A DNA stretch of 64,000 nt from Prolixibacteraceae bacterium (GCA_003457135.1 DMSQ01000080.1:18065-82064); one strand, 5' to 3'. Counted from the first letter of the stretch, positions 1-8,675 are shown. The notes: generated by a model not told the origin, from the sequence alone. Made by a program: numbers and translations.

Positions 1-131
1 GGTAGGCCCAATAAGGAATACGACTGATGAATTGTTTAATGAATCTCATTGATAACGGGGTGATATACAGATATAAAGTTAGGGAATAAAAAGGAAAATC
101 CAACCCATTACAAACAAAATGTACAGGATAA

Positions 132-278
132 AATCAAACCGAAAAATTTAATATGGATTTCAAATACATCCGGAAATGGGTTCCCGGATTTGAAACTTCT
201 GCATACCCAAAACCCAGGATTGAACCTGCATTTGCAAGGAATAGGGCGATTGAAACATATAAGAAGGCGCTAAGGTAG
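132..278 (+). pseudogene. 3' remnant of a DNA photolyase/cryptochrome gene
   Basis: An open frame of about 48 codons, bounded upstream by a TAA at 129-131 and ending with TAG at 276-278, reads like the extreme C-terminus of a deoxyribodipyrimidine photolyase. It starts NQTEKFN, then has YIRKWVP, AYPKP and ARNRAIETYKKAL, the order found at the FAD-domain end of class I photolyases. No FAD-binding core is visible in the 131 bases upstream, so nearly the whole gene is missing. The assignment is by recalled family motifs only. The remnant probably marks an old deletion or insertion border next to the toxin-antitoxin pair. Confidence 0.72.
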
Positions 279-286
279 TATGCCAG

Positions 287-294
287 TATTTTTG
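287..294 (+). promoter_or_regulatory. possible Bacteroidetes -7 element before the MNT/HEPN pair
   Basis: TATTTTTG matches the Bacteroidetes -7 consensus TAnnTTTG exactly. It lies 25 bases before the ATG at 320, a reasonable distance for a short leader. No clear -33 TTTG is seen at the expected spacing, so this is weak. Confidence 0.3.
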
Positions 295-319
295 TATATT
301 CGTGCAAAATATTGAAACA

Positions 320-637
320 ATGAAGAAATCCAGAGAAGAAATTCTGAAGGCTATAAAAAAGACACTAAAATCCATATCTCCAGAGGCACGTGTAATACTG
401 TTTGGTTCTCAGGCCAGAGGGAACGCAAATCCTGATTCGGACTGGGATATTTTGGTTATTTTAGATAAGCCAAAAATAGAATCCTCTGATTTTGACAATA
501 TCTCATTTCCCTTATATGAACTTGGATGGAATATTGGTGAGCATTTTTCCGCAAAGCTTTATACCAGGTCTGATTGGCAGAAACGAAGCTTTACTCCATT
601 CTATAAAAACGTTGAAAAGGAGGGAATCCTGATATGA
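320..637 (+). CDS. MNT-type nucleotidyltransferase (antitoxin of MNT/HEPN pair)
   Basis: A small protein of 105 aa from the ATG at 320; a GTG at 302 would add six residues, but the ATG is preferred because it keeps a 5' leader. It carries the minimal nucleotidyltransferase signature GSQARG followed by SDWDILV, which supplies the Gly-Ser and Asp-x-Asp metal-binding residues. Family members paired with HEPN proteins act as antitoxins, in studied cases by AMPylating the toxin. Its last codons overlap the start of the downstream HEPN gene by 4 bp, indicating translational coupling. The family call is firm; the toxin-antitoxin role is inferred from the pairing. Confidence 0.88.
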   Translation: MKKSREEILKAIKKTLKSISPEARVILFGSQARGNANPDSDWDILVILDKPKIESSDFDNISFPLYELGWNIGEHFSAKLYTRSDWQKRSFTPFYKNVEKEGILI

Positions 638-1035
638 GTTTAACTTCGGATGAACGGGAAGCAATTGTTACCTTCAGGGTACAAAAAGCTAAAGATACCT
701 TTGCAGAAGCTGAAGGGATTGCTACACTTAGTTATTGGAATGCGGTTATCAACAGATTGTATTACGCTTGTTTTTACATGACGAGTGCTCTTTTAATTCA
801 GAATAATTACTCAGCACAAACCCATAGCGGCGTAATTCGATTGTTTGGATTACATTTTGTAAAAACGGGTATTATTTCGAAAGAGGCTGGAAAATTGTAC
901 TCCAAACTTTTTGAACTGCGACAAACTGGCGATTATGACGATTTATTCAATCTGACAGAAGATGATGTAAAACCAATGATTCCGTTGGCACATAACTTCA
1001 TGAATGAATTACAAACCTTAATTTCTGCTCAATAA
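634..1035 (+). CDS. HEPN domain protein (likely toxin partner of MNT)
   Basis: A 133-aa protein of the UPF0332-like HEPN type. The core motif NRLYYACFY sits in the second helix, and a C-terminal RQTGDYDD segment is typical of this subfamily. HEPN proteins are all-helical and many are RNases. The classical Rx4-6H RNase motif is not obvious here, so nuclease activity should not be assumed. It starts inside the stop codon of the nucleotidyltransferase gene (ATGA overlap), the usual layout of MNT/HEPN toxin-antitoxin modules. The pair sits between a photolyase remnant and a rearrangement junction, consistent with a mobile module. Confidence 0.85.
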   Translation: MSLTSDEREAIVTFRVQKAKDTFAEAEGIATLSYWNAVINRLYYACFYMTSALLIQNNYSAQTHSGVIRLFGLHFVKTGIISKEAGKLYSKLFELRQTGDYDDLFNLTEDDVKPMIPLAHNFMNELQTLISAQ

Positions 1036-1162
1036 AATTGTTTTTTATTTTGCGTTTTGGTTTTCTGACAGCCATGAAAAACCTCAAAAAATCCAACAGC
1101 ATCAGTTATACAAACAGGGATTCCATCCCCCGAAAAGAGGATGAAACCCTTTTCTGAACACC

Positions 1163-2104
1163 TTACTGAACCACCAGTTTTTTACTCTCAATTCCCTTAT
1201 TCGTCTGTATTTTAACCAGGTAAAGCCCTTTTGCCAGAGCGCTTACATCCATCTCAATCAGGTTCTGGCTTTGGAATTTTTCCTGCTTTATGAGTGTTCC
1301 ATTCATATTGAAAATACAAATTGTAGTTTCTCCCTGCAGGTTGCTGTTGGTTTCAATGCTGATGTTATTGGTTGCGGGGTTGGGGTAAACTGAAAGGTTG
1401 GAAATTGGTGAGTTTGGGATTGAGTTTGTGGATTTGTCAGAATAATACCAGGTTGTCTTGTCAATACCAACCCACTGACTAGTGGTTTTGTCCCAGGAGT
1501 AAGATGCTTCCAGAGTTTTGTTGCCATTAGCATTGTATGCGTTTTCCGTCCACGATTTACCTTCACCAACCCACTGACTAGTGGTTTTGTCCCAAGAGTA
1601 AAATAGTCCCAAAGTCTTGTTGTTGTTGGCATCGTAGGAGTATTCATTTTTACCACCAACAACCCATTGACTAGTAGTATTGTCCCAATTGTAAAAAAAT
1701 TCTTGAGTCATGTTGCTGTTGGCATCGTAGGAGTATTCAATTTTACCACCAACAAGCCACTTGCTAGTGGTTTTGTCCCAATAATTGTAACCAATTAACA
1801 GAGTCATGTTGCTGTTGGTATCGAATGAGACTTCATATTTACCATCAACAACCCACTGGCTAGCGGTTTTGTCCCAATCGTAATAAATAAACAAAGTCCT
1901 GTTGCTGTTGGTATCGTAGGAGTATTCAGTTTTTCTATCAACAACCCACTGGCTAGTGGTTTTGTCCCAAATGTAATCAATTTCCAAAGTCTTGTTGTTG
2001 TTGGCATCGAATGAGTTTTCATATTTACTCGAACCAACCCACTGACTAGTGGATTGGTCCCAGTAGTAAGATACTTCCAAAGTCCTGTTGTTGTTGGTAT
2101 CGTA
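1163..2104 (-). pseudogene. 5'-truncated tandem-repeat surface protein with T9SS sorting domain
   Basis: The minus-strand frame encodes seven imperfect repeats of about 31 aa (93 bp) with the pattern YSYDxNxNxT, then WDKTTSQWV, then a GK segment. A C-terminal domain of about 75 aa follows: YPNPATNN, then FNMNGTLIK, GLYLVKI and KKLVVQ. This is a T9SS type A sorting domain, so the protein would be exported and attached at the cell surface. There is no proper start: the frame runs out at position 2104, where the sequence changes abruptly into a plus-strand GH10 gene and meets a TAA at 2111-2113. A TTG at 2080 is the only start-like codon. The signal peptide and N-terminus are missing. Confidence 0.85.
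1163..2104 (-). repeat. seven tandem repeats of about 93 bp
   Basis: The DNA repeats every ~93 bp, seen as recurrences of TTGTTGGCATCGTA-like and CCACTGACTAGTGG-like strings through 1450-2104. The units are in frame and encode the DANxNKT/WDKTTSQWV repeat of the surface protein. The last (5'-most) unit is cut at 2104. Such arrays favour copy-number change and recombination, and may also cause misassembly. Confidence 0.85.
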
Positions 2105-2789
2105 TGCCGATTATGTTGAAAAATCACTTCAATGGGCGCATGCTGCCAACCCTGAAGCAACACTTCTGATCAACGAATACAATTCAATTCCCAAAGTTTC
2201 AGTCAGGAGCCGTTATGCCCGGCTGATGAAAGAACTCCAAAAACGGAATGCACCGCTTTCAGGAATTGGAATTCAGGCGCATGAACCCCGTGAAGCATGG
2301 TTCTCACCCGAAGATCTTTGGAAAACCTACGATCTGTATTACGGGATGGGATTCCCGATTCACATTACCGAACTGATGCCGCAATCGTCGGGAAAAGAAA
2401 TTACAGGTGGCTGGCGTACAGGAAAATGGACTGAAGCAGCACAAGCCGAGTTTGCTGATCAGTTTTTCCGTCTGAGTTTTGGCCATCCCGGATTGGCTTC
2501 AATCAACTGGTGGGGTTTTTCGGAGCGCGATATCTGGCTCCCAGGCGGTGGTTTAGTTGACAAGGAATATAATCCAAAACCGGTTTACGATGCGCTTGAC
2601 AAGCTGATTAACAAAACCTGGAAAACAAATTTGATCGCCCAAACCGGTAAAGACGGAAAAATTCAGTTCAACGGTTTTTTTGGCGATTATGATATTAAAC
2701 TGACCACCGTGGATGGCAAGGTTCATGTGTTTCAGTTTCATGTTGGCAAAGACGAAACCAACAGCAAGGTTTTTACTGTTAATGATTAA
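2105..2789 (+). pseudogene. 3' half of a GH10 endo-1,4-beta-xylanase gene
   Basis: From 2105 the plus strand encodes ADYVEKSLQWAHAANPEA and NEYNSIP, then GIQAHEPR, then IHITELMP holding the GH10 nucleophile Glu. An aromatic stretch SINWWGFSERDIW follows, then the tail NPKPVYDALDKL and a short beta domain. The upstream half of the barrel, including the WDVVNE acid/base motif and any signal peptide, is absent. The frame opens directly out of the truncated repeat gene at 2104/2105. An in-frame TTG at 2088 could start translation, but the product would lack a catalytic residue. Treat it as a broken gene produced by rearrangement or misassembly. Confidence 0.87.
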
Positions 2790-2948
2790 TGGTGAAAACA
2801 TTTCAGGAGAAGTTTAAACGCCTGGATATTACTGATTTTTCAAAATGAATCACAGGTTTTGATTCTTAAAGTGATAGCTTTGGATTTTTCAATTATTCTT
2901 TCATTCAGAAATCTCTATATTTAAGGCAAATTAATAATCCAGACAACC

Positions 2949-4370
2949 ATGCCTCTACTCATTGTCGGAATCGGAATCCTGATTCTTCTCGTACTCATCA
3001 GCAAATTCAAGATTAACGCCTTTCTGGCGCTGCTCATCACTTCCTTTGCAGTAGGTTTGCTTAGCAGCATGAATCCAATGGATATCCTCGATTCCATTTT
3101 GAAAGGTGTTGGCGACACCATGGGGAAAATCGTACTGATCCTGGCTTTTGGCGCTATGCTCGGAAAAATTCTGGAGGAAAGCGGCGCTGCCCACACTATT
3201 ACATTCCGTATGACTGAATTCATGGGTTTGAAAAACATTCAGTATGCCTTGCTGATAACCGGGTTCCTGGTTGGCTTGCCCATGATGTACAATGCCAGTT
3301 TTCTGGTTCTGATACCCTTGATCTTCACCTTTGCCTCAACCACCAAATTGCCAACTATCTGGCTGGCTTTACCGCTGCTTTCGGCTTTGTCGGTGGCACA
3401 TTGTTTTTTACCGCCCCATCCGGCGCCAACTTACGTATCGTTTATATACGAGGCTGATGTGAATAAAGTGTTGCTGTACGGCCTGATCCCAATGATTCCG
3501 GCATGTTTGATCGGTGGGGTTTGGTTGTCGAGGTTTTTTAAAAAAATAAGAGTGACACCGCCTGAAGGACTTTTTACTGAAAGGAAGTTCGAAAAAAGCG
3601 AACTCCCGGGATTGGGAATCAGCATCCTTTGTGCCATTACCCCGATTATCCTGATGTTACTTGGCGCTGTGGCCGATTTGTCGTTTGGCCCGCCACCTGC
3701 GAAAACAGAACTTTCCAAAATGGGCATTGAAAATATCACCGGATTTTATCAGCATATTTTTACTGAAAAGGGTTTTAGTCCTGAATTGGTGAATATTTAC
3801 TCCGGGATACTGACCTTTTTTAAATTCATGAGCGATGCCAATATGGCCCTGTTCATGGCTGTAATGGTGGCTATCCTTACACTTGGACTGCGAAAAGGCA
3901 GAAAAATGGATGATGTGATGAACAGTTCGGCCAAATCAATCGGCGCCATCTCGATGATCGTCCTGATTATTGCCGGAGGAGGCGCATTCTCACAAGTATT
4001 AAAAGACAGCCATGTCATCGAGTACATCCGTTCGATTTCGGATAACATCCACATGAACCCTTTACTTATGGCCTTCCTGATCGCATCTGTTTTCAGGCTG
4101 GCGGTTGGTTCGGCTACGGTTGCTACCCTCACTACAGCTCCCATCATGCTGCCACTAGCCCAGCAGGCCGGCGCTTCGCCCGAATTGATGGTACTGGCAA
4201 CCGGCGCCGGAAGTGTGATGTGGTCGCATTTCAACGACTCCGGGTTCTGGATGTTCAAGGAATATTTTGGTCTGAGCGTGAAACAAACCTTTCAGACCTG
4301 GACGATTATGGAGTCAACCGTTGGGATTGTTGGGATAATCACTGTTCTGATTATGAGCGTATTTATGTAG
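2949..4370 (+). CDS. GntP-family permease (gluconate/sugar-acid:H+ symporter)
   Basis: A 473-aa polytopic membrane protein of the GntP family, which imports gluconate and related sugar acids with protons. It is hydrophobic throughout. The GntP landmarks GLPMMYNASFLVLIPL and FLPPHPAP lie in the first half, with SATVATLTTAPIM and WSHFNDSGFWMFKEYFGLS in the second. The length is close to family norms (about 440-480 aa). It begins the plus-strand group that also contains an exported sugar isomerase and two galactanases, so its substrate may be an acid derived from those sugars. The exact substrate cannot be read from the sequence. Confidence 0.9.
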   Translation: MPLLIVGIGILILLVLISKFKINAFLALLITSFAVGLLSSMNPMDILDSILKGVGDTMGKIVLILAFGAMLGKILEESGAAHTITFRMTEFMGLKNIQYALLITGFLVGLPMMYNASFLVLIPLIFTFASTTKLPTIWLALPLLSALSVAHCFLPPHPAPTYVSFIYEADVNKVLLYGLIPMIPACLIGGVWLSRFFKKIRVTPPEGLFTERKFEKSELPGLGISILCAITPIILMLLGAVADLSFGPPPAKTELSKMGIENITGFYQHIFTEKGFSPELVNIYSGILTFFKFMSDANMALFMAVMVAILTLGLRKGRKMDDVMNSSAKSIGAISMIVLIIAGGGAFSQVLKDSHVIEYIRSISDNIHMNPLLMAFLIASVFRLAVGSATVATLTTAPIMLPLAQQAGASPELMVLATGAGSVMWSHFNDSGFWMFKEYFGLSVKQTFQTWTIMESTVGIVGIITVLIMSVFM

Positions 4371-4419
4371 ATTGAATATCCGGTTATTTTCTTAAACAGA
4401 TAAATATTGAGCTTTTATT

Positions 4420-4546
4420 CTTTGCCGTTGACTTCAGTCAACGGATAAAATGAAAATAATGGACATGGGCTTTAGCCCAATTTTGATGTGGCTAAAGCCA
4501 TTAGCTTCGATTACCAATCTGTCCGTCAGCTAAAGCTGACGGCAAA
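4420..4546. repeat. compound REP-like palindrome cluster, copy 1
   Basis: The gap downstream of the permease holds four perfect short palindromes: CCGTTGACT/AGTCAACGG at 4425-4444, GGGCTTTAGCCC at 4467-4478, GGCTAAAGCC at 4490-4499, and CCGTCAGCTAAAGCTGACGG at 4523-4542. It is bounded by TTTGCCG on the left and CGGCAAA on the right. The same architecture recurs at about 29.14-29.23 kb and 41.77-41.90 kb. This looks like a Bacteroidetes REP/BIME-type element, usually mobilised by REP-associated tyrosine transposases elsewhere in a genome. Confidence 0.75.
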
Positions 4547-4612
4547 TGATAACATAGATAAACAAACGGATACTCATCTTGTACTATCACTTTTTTCAAA
4601 AAACTAAACCCA

Positions 4613-5509
4613 ATGAAACGAATTTCTTTTCCCTTTCTCCTTTTCTTTCTTTTTCCTTTTCTCCTGACATTGCAATTGCATGGCAAACCGTACGAAAAAC
4701 TTCCGGCAAAACTCAGGACCAGCCTGAATGCCTATTCGTTCAATGGTCCGTTGATGAAAGGCGAAATGAACCTGGATCAGCTACTCGAATTCTGTGCTGC
4801 CAACCAAATTGATGCAGTTGACATTACAGCCTATTATTTCCCTGGATATCCTGAAGTTCCATCGGATGAATACCTGTATCACATCAAACAAAAGGCTTTT
4901 TTGCTTGGTTTGGAAATCAGCGGAACCGGCGTGCGTAACGATTTCTCCGATCCTGATCCGGCGAAGCGAAAAGCCAGTGTGGAGTTGGTAAAAAAATGGA
5001 TTATTGCTGCCGAAAAACTTGGAGCCCCAGTCATCCGGGTATTCTCGGGAACGGCTGATGTGAAAGATCTTCCACGTGAAAAAGTAGTTGATTACATGGT
5101 AGCTAATCTGAAGGAATGCGTTGAATTCGGGAAATCACATGGGGTAGTGGTGGGAATCCAAAACCACAACGATTTTATCAAAACTGCCGATCAGGCTGTC
5201 GAGATTATCAAACGGGTAAACTCCGACTGGTTTGGCTTAATCCTCGATGTGGGCAGTTACCGCACAGGCGATCCATACGAAGAAATCGCCAGGTCTATTC
5301 CTTACACCGTAAACTGGCAGCTTAAAGAAAACCTGTTTGTGAATGGCGTTGAGCAGAAAACCGATCTGGACCGGATCATGAAAATCATTCAGGAGAAAGG
5401 CTACCGGGGCTATATTCCCTTGGAAACACTTGGAGAAGGCGACCCGAAAGTGAAAGTTCCGTTGTTTTTGAAAGAGATCAGAGAAGCCATGCAAAAGATC
5501 GGTGAATGA
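4613..5509 (+). CDS. exported sugar phosphate isomerase/epimerase-like TIM-barrel protein
   Basis: A 298-aa protein with an N-terminal signal peptide (hydrophobic stretch FPFLLFFLFPFLLTLQL, cleavage near LHGKP) followed by an AP-endonuclease-2/xylose-isomerase-like TIM barrel. Typical elements are AVDITAYYFPGYP, GVRNDF, VVVGIQNHNDF, GLILDVG and GYIPLETLGEG. These suggest a metal site using Glu, His and Asp residues. Cytoplasmic relatives isomerise sugar phosphates. Exported ones in Bacteroidetes include enzymes acting on 3-keto glycosides, so an extracytoplasmic role on non-phosphorylated sugars is likely here. It lies between the GntP permease and the GH53 genes on the same strand. Confidence 0.82.
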   Translation: MKRISFPFLLFFLFPFLLTLQLHGKPYEKLPAKLRTSLNAYSFNGPLMKGEMNLDQLLEFCAANQIDAVDITAYYFPGYPEVPSDEYLYHIKQKAFLLGLEISGTGVRNDFSDPDPAKRKASVELVKKWIIAAEKLGAPVIRVFSGTADVKDLPREKVVDYMVANLKECVEFGKSHGVVVGIQNHNDFIKTADQAVEIIKRVNSDWFGLILDVGSYRTGDPYEEIARSIPYTVNWQLKENLFVNGVEQKTDLDRIMKIIQEKGYRGYIPLETLGEGDPKVKVPLFLKEIREAMQKIGE

Positions 5510-5659
5510 GTTGGTATTAATTATATGCCAGAATGAAGGGCTCATTGTTTATTTAAATCCGATGAAGCTTTCTGATCCGAAGTTTTACCCAATAAAAACT
5601 CAGCCGGAAGATAAAGTCGTTTACTCCAGGTCACTTCGTTATGTTCTTCTTTTTGAACA

Positions 5660-5737
5660 ACTGACGGGGTGATTCCTAATAAAGGTCAACACGAAAGAGC
5701 AACCAGATAACAACGATGAAGAAGTCACCCCGTCAGT
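5660..5737. repeat. ACTGACGGGGTGA-ended palindromic element, copy 1
   Basis: A 78-bp element with perfect 13-bp inverted ends ACTGACGGGGTGA and TCACCCCGTCAGT. It lies in the 300-bp gap between the sugar isomerase-like gene and the first GH53 gene. The interior is unlike the other three copies, apart from the ends. No other gene or RNA is visible in the 5510-5815 gap. Confidence 0.8.
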
Positions 5738-5815
5738 AACATTAATGAAGATTGTATAGTTCAACAGTTCAATCCAGATTCTTTTAATCGTTACTTTTGT
5801 AAAAAATGCATGACA

Positions 5816-7033
5816 ATGAAAGCCCAATTTATGTTTCTTATCCTTCTGTTTTTAAGTCTTGCGTGTGCCGATAAAAAACAACCGTATGAAGAATATCCCA
5901 TTCCTGAAGAAAAACCTAAATATCACCTGTTTACGTCCGATGAATTTGCGATGGGAGTTGATCTTTCGTATGTCAACCAGATTGAAGATCATGGTGGCGT
6001 TTACCGCGATTCGTCAAAGGTGCGCGATCCGTTCCGGATTATGAAAGTTCATGGTGCGAATATGGTCCGTGTCCGGCTGTGGCATAATCCGGTATGGGTT
6101 CGAACGGCCTATAACAATCAGCAAAAACCATTGTACAGCGGGCTTGCCGATGTCATAAAAAGCATTCAGCGGGCCAAAGCGTTGGGGCTGGCGGTCAATC
6201 TCGATATTCATTACTCCGATTCATGGGCCGATCCAGGCAAACAGAAACCCCCTGTTGCCTGGGAAAGTATTACCAGCTTGCAGGTATTGAAAGATTCGGT
6301 TTACAACTATACTTTTTCGGTTTTGAGCAAACTGAACAAACAGGGTTTGATGCCCGAAATGGTTCAGATTGGAAATGAAACCAATTGTGGGCTGATGATG
6401 ACCGGCACCAAAACCGGATTCCCCAATCTGGATGGTTGCAACAATCGTTGGCAGGAACTGGGTTCTGTGTTAAACAGCGGTATAAAAGCGGTGCGCGATG
6501 TGGCTGTAAACTCGATGGTTAAAACTAAAGTAGCGCTTCATGTGGCCGATCCAAAAAATGTATATTGGTGGTTTGAGCAGATCACCACTTCCGGAGCTGT
6601 AACCGATTATGATATTATCGGGATGTCGTACTATCCGCTCTGGCATACCACAGTTTCATTTGCCAATTTTCCGGCTTTGGTGACTAAACTGAAAAATGAC
6701 TTCCAAAAGAAAGTGATGATCGTGGAAACTGCCTATCCATGGACATCGGAATTTGCAGATTCCTATAACAACCAGTTTGGAAGCCAGCCTCCTTTGTCAG
6801 GATATCCGTTTACCAAAGAAGGACAGTGTAAATTTTTGATTGATCTGTGCCAGAATACGATATCAGCCGGGGGAAGCGGAGTCATATACTGGGAACCCGC
6901 CTGGATCAGTTCGCAATTGAAAGACTTGTGGGGAACCGGCTCGTCATGGGAGAACGCAACATTTTTCGATTTCACCGGAAATGTAATTCCATCCATTGAT
7001 TATATGCGTTACAATTATACTATTCCAAAGTAA
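5816..7033 (+). CDS. GH53 arabinogalactan endo-beta-1,4-galactanase, lipoprotein
   Basis: About 405 aa, starting at the ATG at 5816, which gives a clean lipoprotein signal (FLILLFLSLAC, with Cys as the lipid anchor); an ATG at 5810 would only add two residues. GH53 landmarks are GVDLSYVNQIED, GANMVRVRLWHNPVW, DIHYSDSWADPGKQ, QIGNETNCG (acid/base Glu) and MIVETAYPW (nucleophile Glu). The enzyme cuts beta-1,4-galactan such as the side chains of pectic rhamnogalacturonan I, at the cell surface or in the periplasm. It is followed after 15 bp by a second GH53 gene, so the two are probably co-transcribed. Confidence 0.93.
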   Translation: MKAQFMFLILLFLSLACADKKQPYEEYPIPEEKPKYHLFTSDEFAMGVDLSYVNQIEDHGGVYRDSSKVRDPFRIMKVHGANMVRVRLWHNPVWVRTAYNNQQKPLYSGLADVIKSIQRAKALGLAVNLDIHYSDSWADPGKQKPPVAWESITSLQVLKDSVYNYTFSVLSKLNKQGLMPEMVQIGNETNCGLMMTGTKTGFPNLDGCNNRWQELGSVLNSGIKAVRDVAVNSMVKTKVALHVADPKNVYWWFEQITTSGAVTDYDIIGMSYYPLWHTTVSFANFPALVTKLKNDFQKKVMIVETAYPWTSEFADSYNNQFGSQPPLSGYPFTKEGQCKFLIDLCQNTISAGGSGVIYWEPAWISSQLKDLWGTGSSWENATFFDFTGNVIPSIDYMRYNYTIPK

Positions 7034-7048
7034 TTAAAATCAACCCTA

Positions 7049-8098
7049 ATGAAAACTTCAGCAAACAGAATAATTGCTTTATTCCTTTCAGTCCTCCTGA
7101 TTTCAGGATGCAGCAAGGAAGGGACTTCCCAAAACATGCAACCAACTGTTTTTGCAAAAGGGGCCGACATCAGTTGGCTGCCTCAAATGGAAGTCACCGG
7201 ATATCAATTTTTAAACGACAATGGTGATAAAGAAGATTGCTTCAAAATATTGAAGGATCACGGAATTAATTCCATCCGGTTAAGAGTGTTTGTTAATCCT
7301 TCGGACGATAAGGCAAGTGGCCATTGCAGCAGGGATGAAACAGTTGCCATGGCCGTGCGTGCCCAAAAATGGGGAATGAGGGTGATGATTGACTTCCATT
7401 ACAGCGACAGTTGGGCCGATCCTGGCAAACAACGGAAACCGAAAGCATGGGAAGGCCACGATTTCCCGACCTTGCTGAACGACTTGTACCATTATACTTT
7501 TGATGTGATGACCGCACTTAAAACTGCCGGAGTTATATCCGAATGGGTTCAGGTTGGAAACGAAACTGTTGGAGGCATGATCTATCCGGAAGGAAGTACT
7601 TCAAACTGGCCACAGTTGGCTCAACTGATCAACAAAGGTTATGAAGCCATAAAGGCGGTGAGCCCTCAGTCAAAAGTTATTCTCCATGTTGATCAGGGAA
7701 ATAACAGTGGGCGTTTTCGTTGGTGGTTCGATGCTGCAAAGGTAAATGGTGCCAAATACGATGTAATCGGATTATCCTATTATCCTTTCTGGCTCGAAGG
7801 AAAACCTGATTATACCTTATCTATTGACGATCTAGGGGCAAATCTGAAAGACATGGCTTCGCGGTACGGTAAAGAAGTGATGGTGGTTGAAGTGGGAGGC
7901 GAAGATTTCAAAGTACAAAACACTTACGATATGCTCGTTGCCGTTCAGAAAAAAGTAAAGGAAGTGCCTGAAGGAAGAGGCCTGGGAGTATTTTACTGGG
8001 AACCGGAAGGTGCCAGAAGCTGGAGCCGTTACGCCTTAAGCGCATGGGGCGACGATGGCAGGCCAACCAAAGCGCTGGATGCGTTTATCGAAGAATGA
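7049..8098 (+). CDS. second GH53 endo-beta-1,4-galactanase, lipoprotein
   Basis: A 349-aa paralogue of the preceding gene with its own lipoprotein signal (LLISGCSKEG). It has GADISWLPQME, SIRLRVFVNP, DFHYSDSWADPGKQ, QVGNETVGG with the acid/base Glu, and VMVVEVGGE with the probable nucleophile Glu. It is shorter and diverged from the first copy (ISWL instead of LSYV), so the two may differ in chain-length preference or location. Its last 14 bp overlap the convergent nitroreductase gene. The family call is firm; the division of labour is inferred. Confidence 0.92.
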   Translation: MKTSANRIIALFLSVLLISGCSKEGTSQNMQPTVFAKGADISWLPQMEVTGYQFLNDNGDKEDCFKILKDHGINSIRLRVFVNPSDDKASGHCSRDETVAMAVRAQKWGMRVMIDFHYSDSWADPGKQRKPKAWEGHDFPTLLNDLYHYTFDVMTALKTAGVISEWVQVGNETVGGMIYPEGSTSNWPQLAQLINKGYEAIKAVSPQSKVILHVDQGNNSGRFRWWFDAAKVNGAKYDVIGLSYYPFWLEGKPDYTLSIDDLGANLKDMASRYGKEVMVVEVGGEDFKVQNTYDMLVAVQKKVKEVPEGRGLGVFYWEPEGARSWSRYALSAWGDDGRPTKALDAFIEE

Positions 8099-8651
8099 TC
8101 TCATCCAACGCCCGTTTCGGAACATGATGTACCTGATTTTCGTCGCGCCAGTATTTCACATCTCCGTTTTTCATTTCATCAAGAACAACTGTTTCTTTGG
8201 GTTTTCCCAGTGCTAAAACATGAAGAATTTCAAACCGATCGTCGAGTTGAAGAATTTCCCTTAGTTTGTTTCGGTTAACCGTGTGGATGATGCAACCTCC
8301 AAATCCGGCTTCAACAGCTCCCAGCAAAATACTTTGGGCGGCAATACCATCATCGCATAAATAATTACCTTCGATCTGCTTATCGTACAACATGATAATA
8401 TATCCTGAAGGACGTTCGCCTTCCTCGGGCCCATTCCAGTTTGATAAATATCCGGCCCATGCCAGATGTTCAAAAATTTGAGCGTTGAACGATTTTTCAG
8501 TACTCAGAATATATTTCAAGGGTTGGGCGTTTCGTGCGGAAGCCGAATTGCGTGCCAGATCAACCCAATCGCGTAACTGGGATGGACTGATTTTTTCGGA
8601 TTGATAAAAACGGCGATAACTGCGGTTTTTCAGGATAAGTTCTTTAATCAT
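8085..8651 (-). CDS. nitroreductase-family flavoprotein
   Basis: A 188-aa FMN-dependent oxidoreductase of the nitroreductase superfamily. Visible features are the N-terminal RSYRRF motif that contacts FMN phosphate, the SARNAQP segment, and the GIAAQSILLGAVEAGFGGCII helix-loop followed by LALGKPKE. It reduces small electrophiles with NAD(P)H; the substrate is unknown. It lacks a signal peptide and is presumably cytosolic. The gene is single, convergent with the second GH53 gene (14-bp overlap), and separated from the next minus-strand gene by a palindromic element. Confidence 0.88.
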   Translation of the reverse strand: MIKELILKNRSYRRFYQSEKISPSQLRDWVDLARNSASARNAQPLKYILSTEKSFNAQIFEHLAWAGYLSNWNGPEEGERPSGYIIMLYDKQIEGNYLCDDGIAAQSILLGAVEAGFGGCIIHTVNRNKLREILQLDDRFEILHVLALGKPKETVVLDEMKNGDVKYWRDENQVHHVPKRALDEIILR

Positions 8652-8675
8652 GATCTTTCATTTTTATTTCAGAAC

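Noticed and set aside
185..245. tRNA-like string (AGGTTCAATCCTGGG on the minus strand) near the window start
   Set aside because: The T-loop is one base short and no acceptor stem or anticodon arm fits; the plus strand reads as a photolyase C-terminus.
634..1035. Rx4-6H RNase motif in the HEPN protein
   Set aside because: No clear match; the protein belongs to the UPF0332-like branch, so RNase activity was not claimed.
1073..1159. 27-codon plus-strand frame between the HEPN gene and the repeat gene
   Set aside because: Short, low complexity and without recognisable homology; not supported as a gene.
1450..2104. CRISPR-like regularity of repeats
   Set aside because: Units are contiguous in-frame coding repeats without unique spacers.
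1303..2163. Alternative long frames across the 93-bp repeats
   Set aside because: They are frame shadows of the repeat array; only one frame gives the WDKTTSQWV repeats and the T9SS domain.
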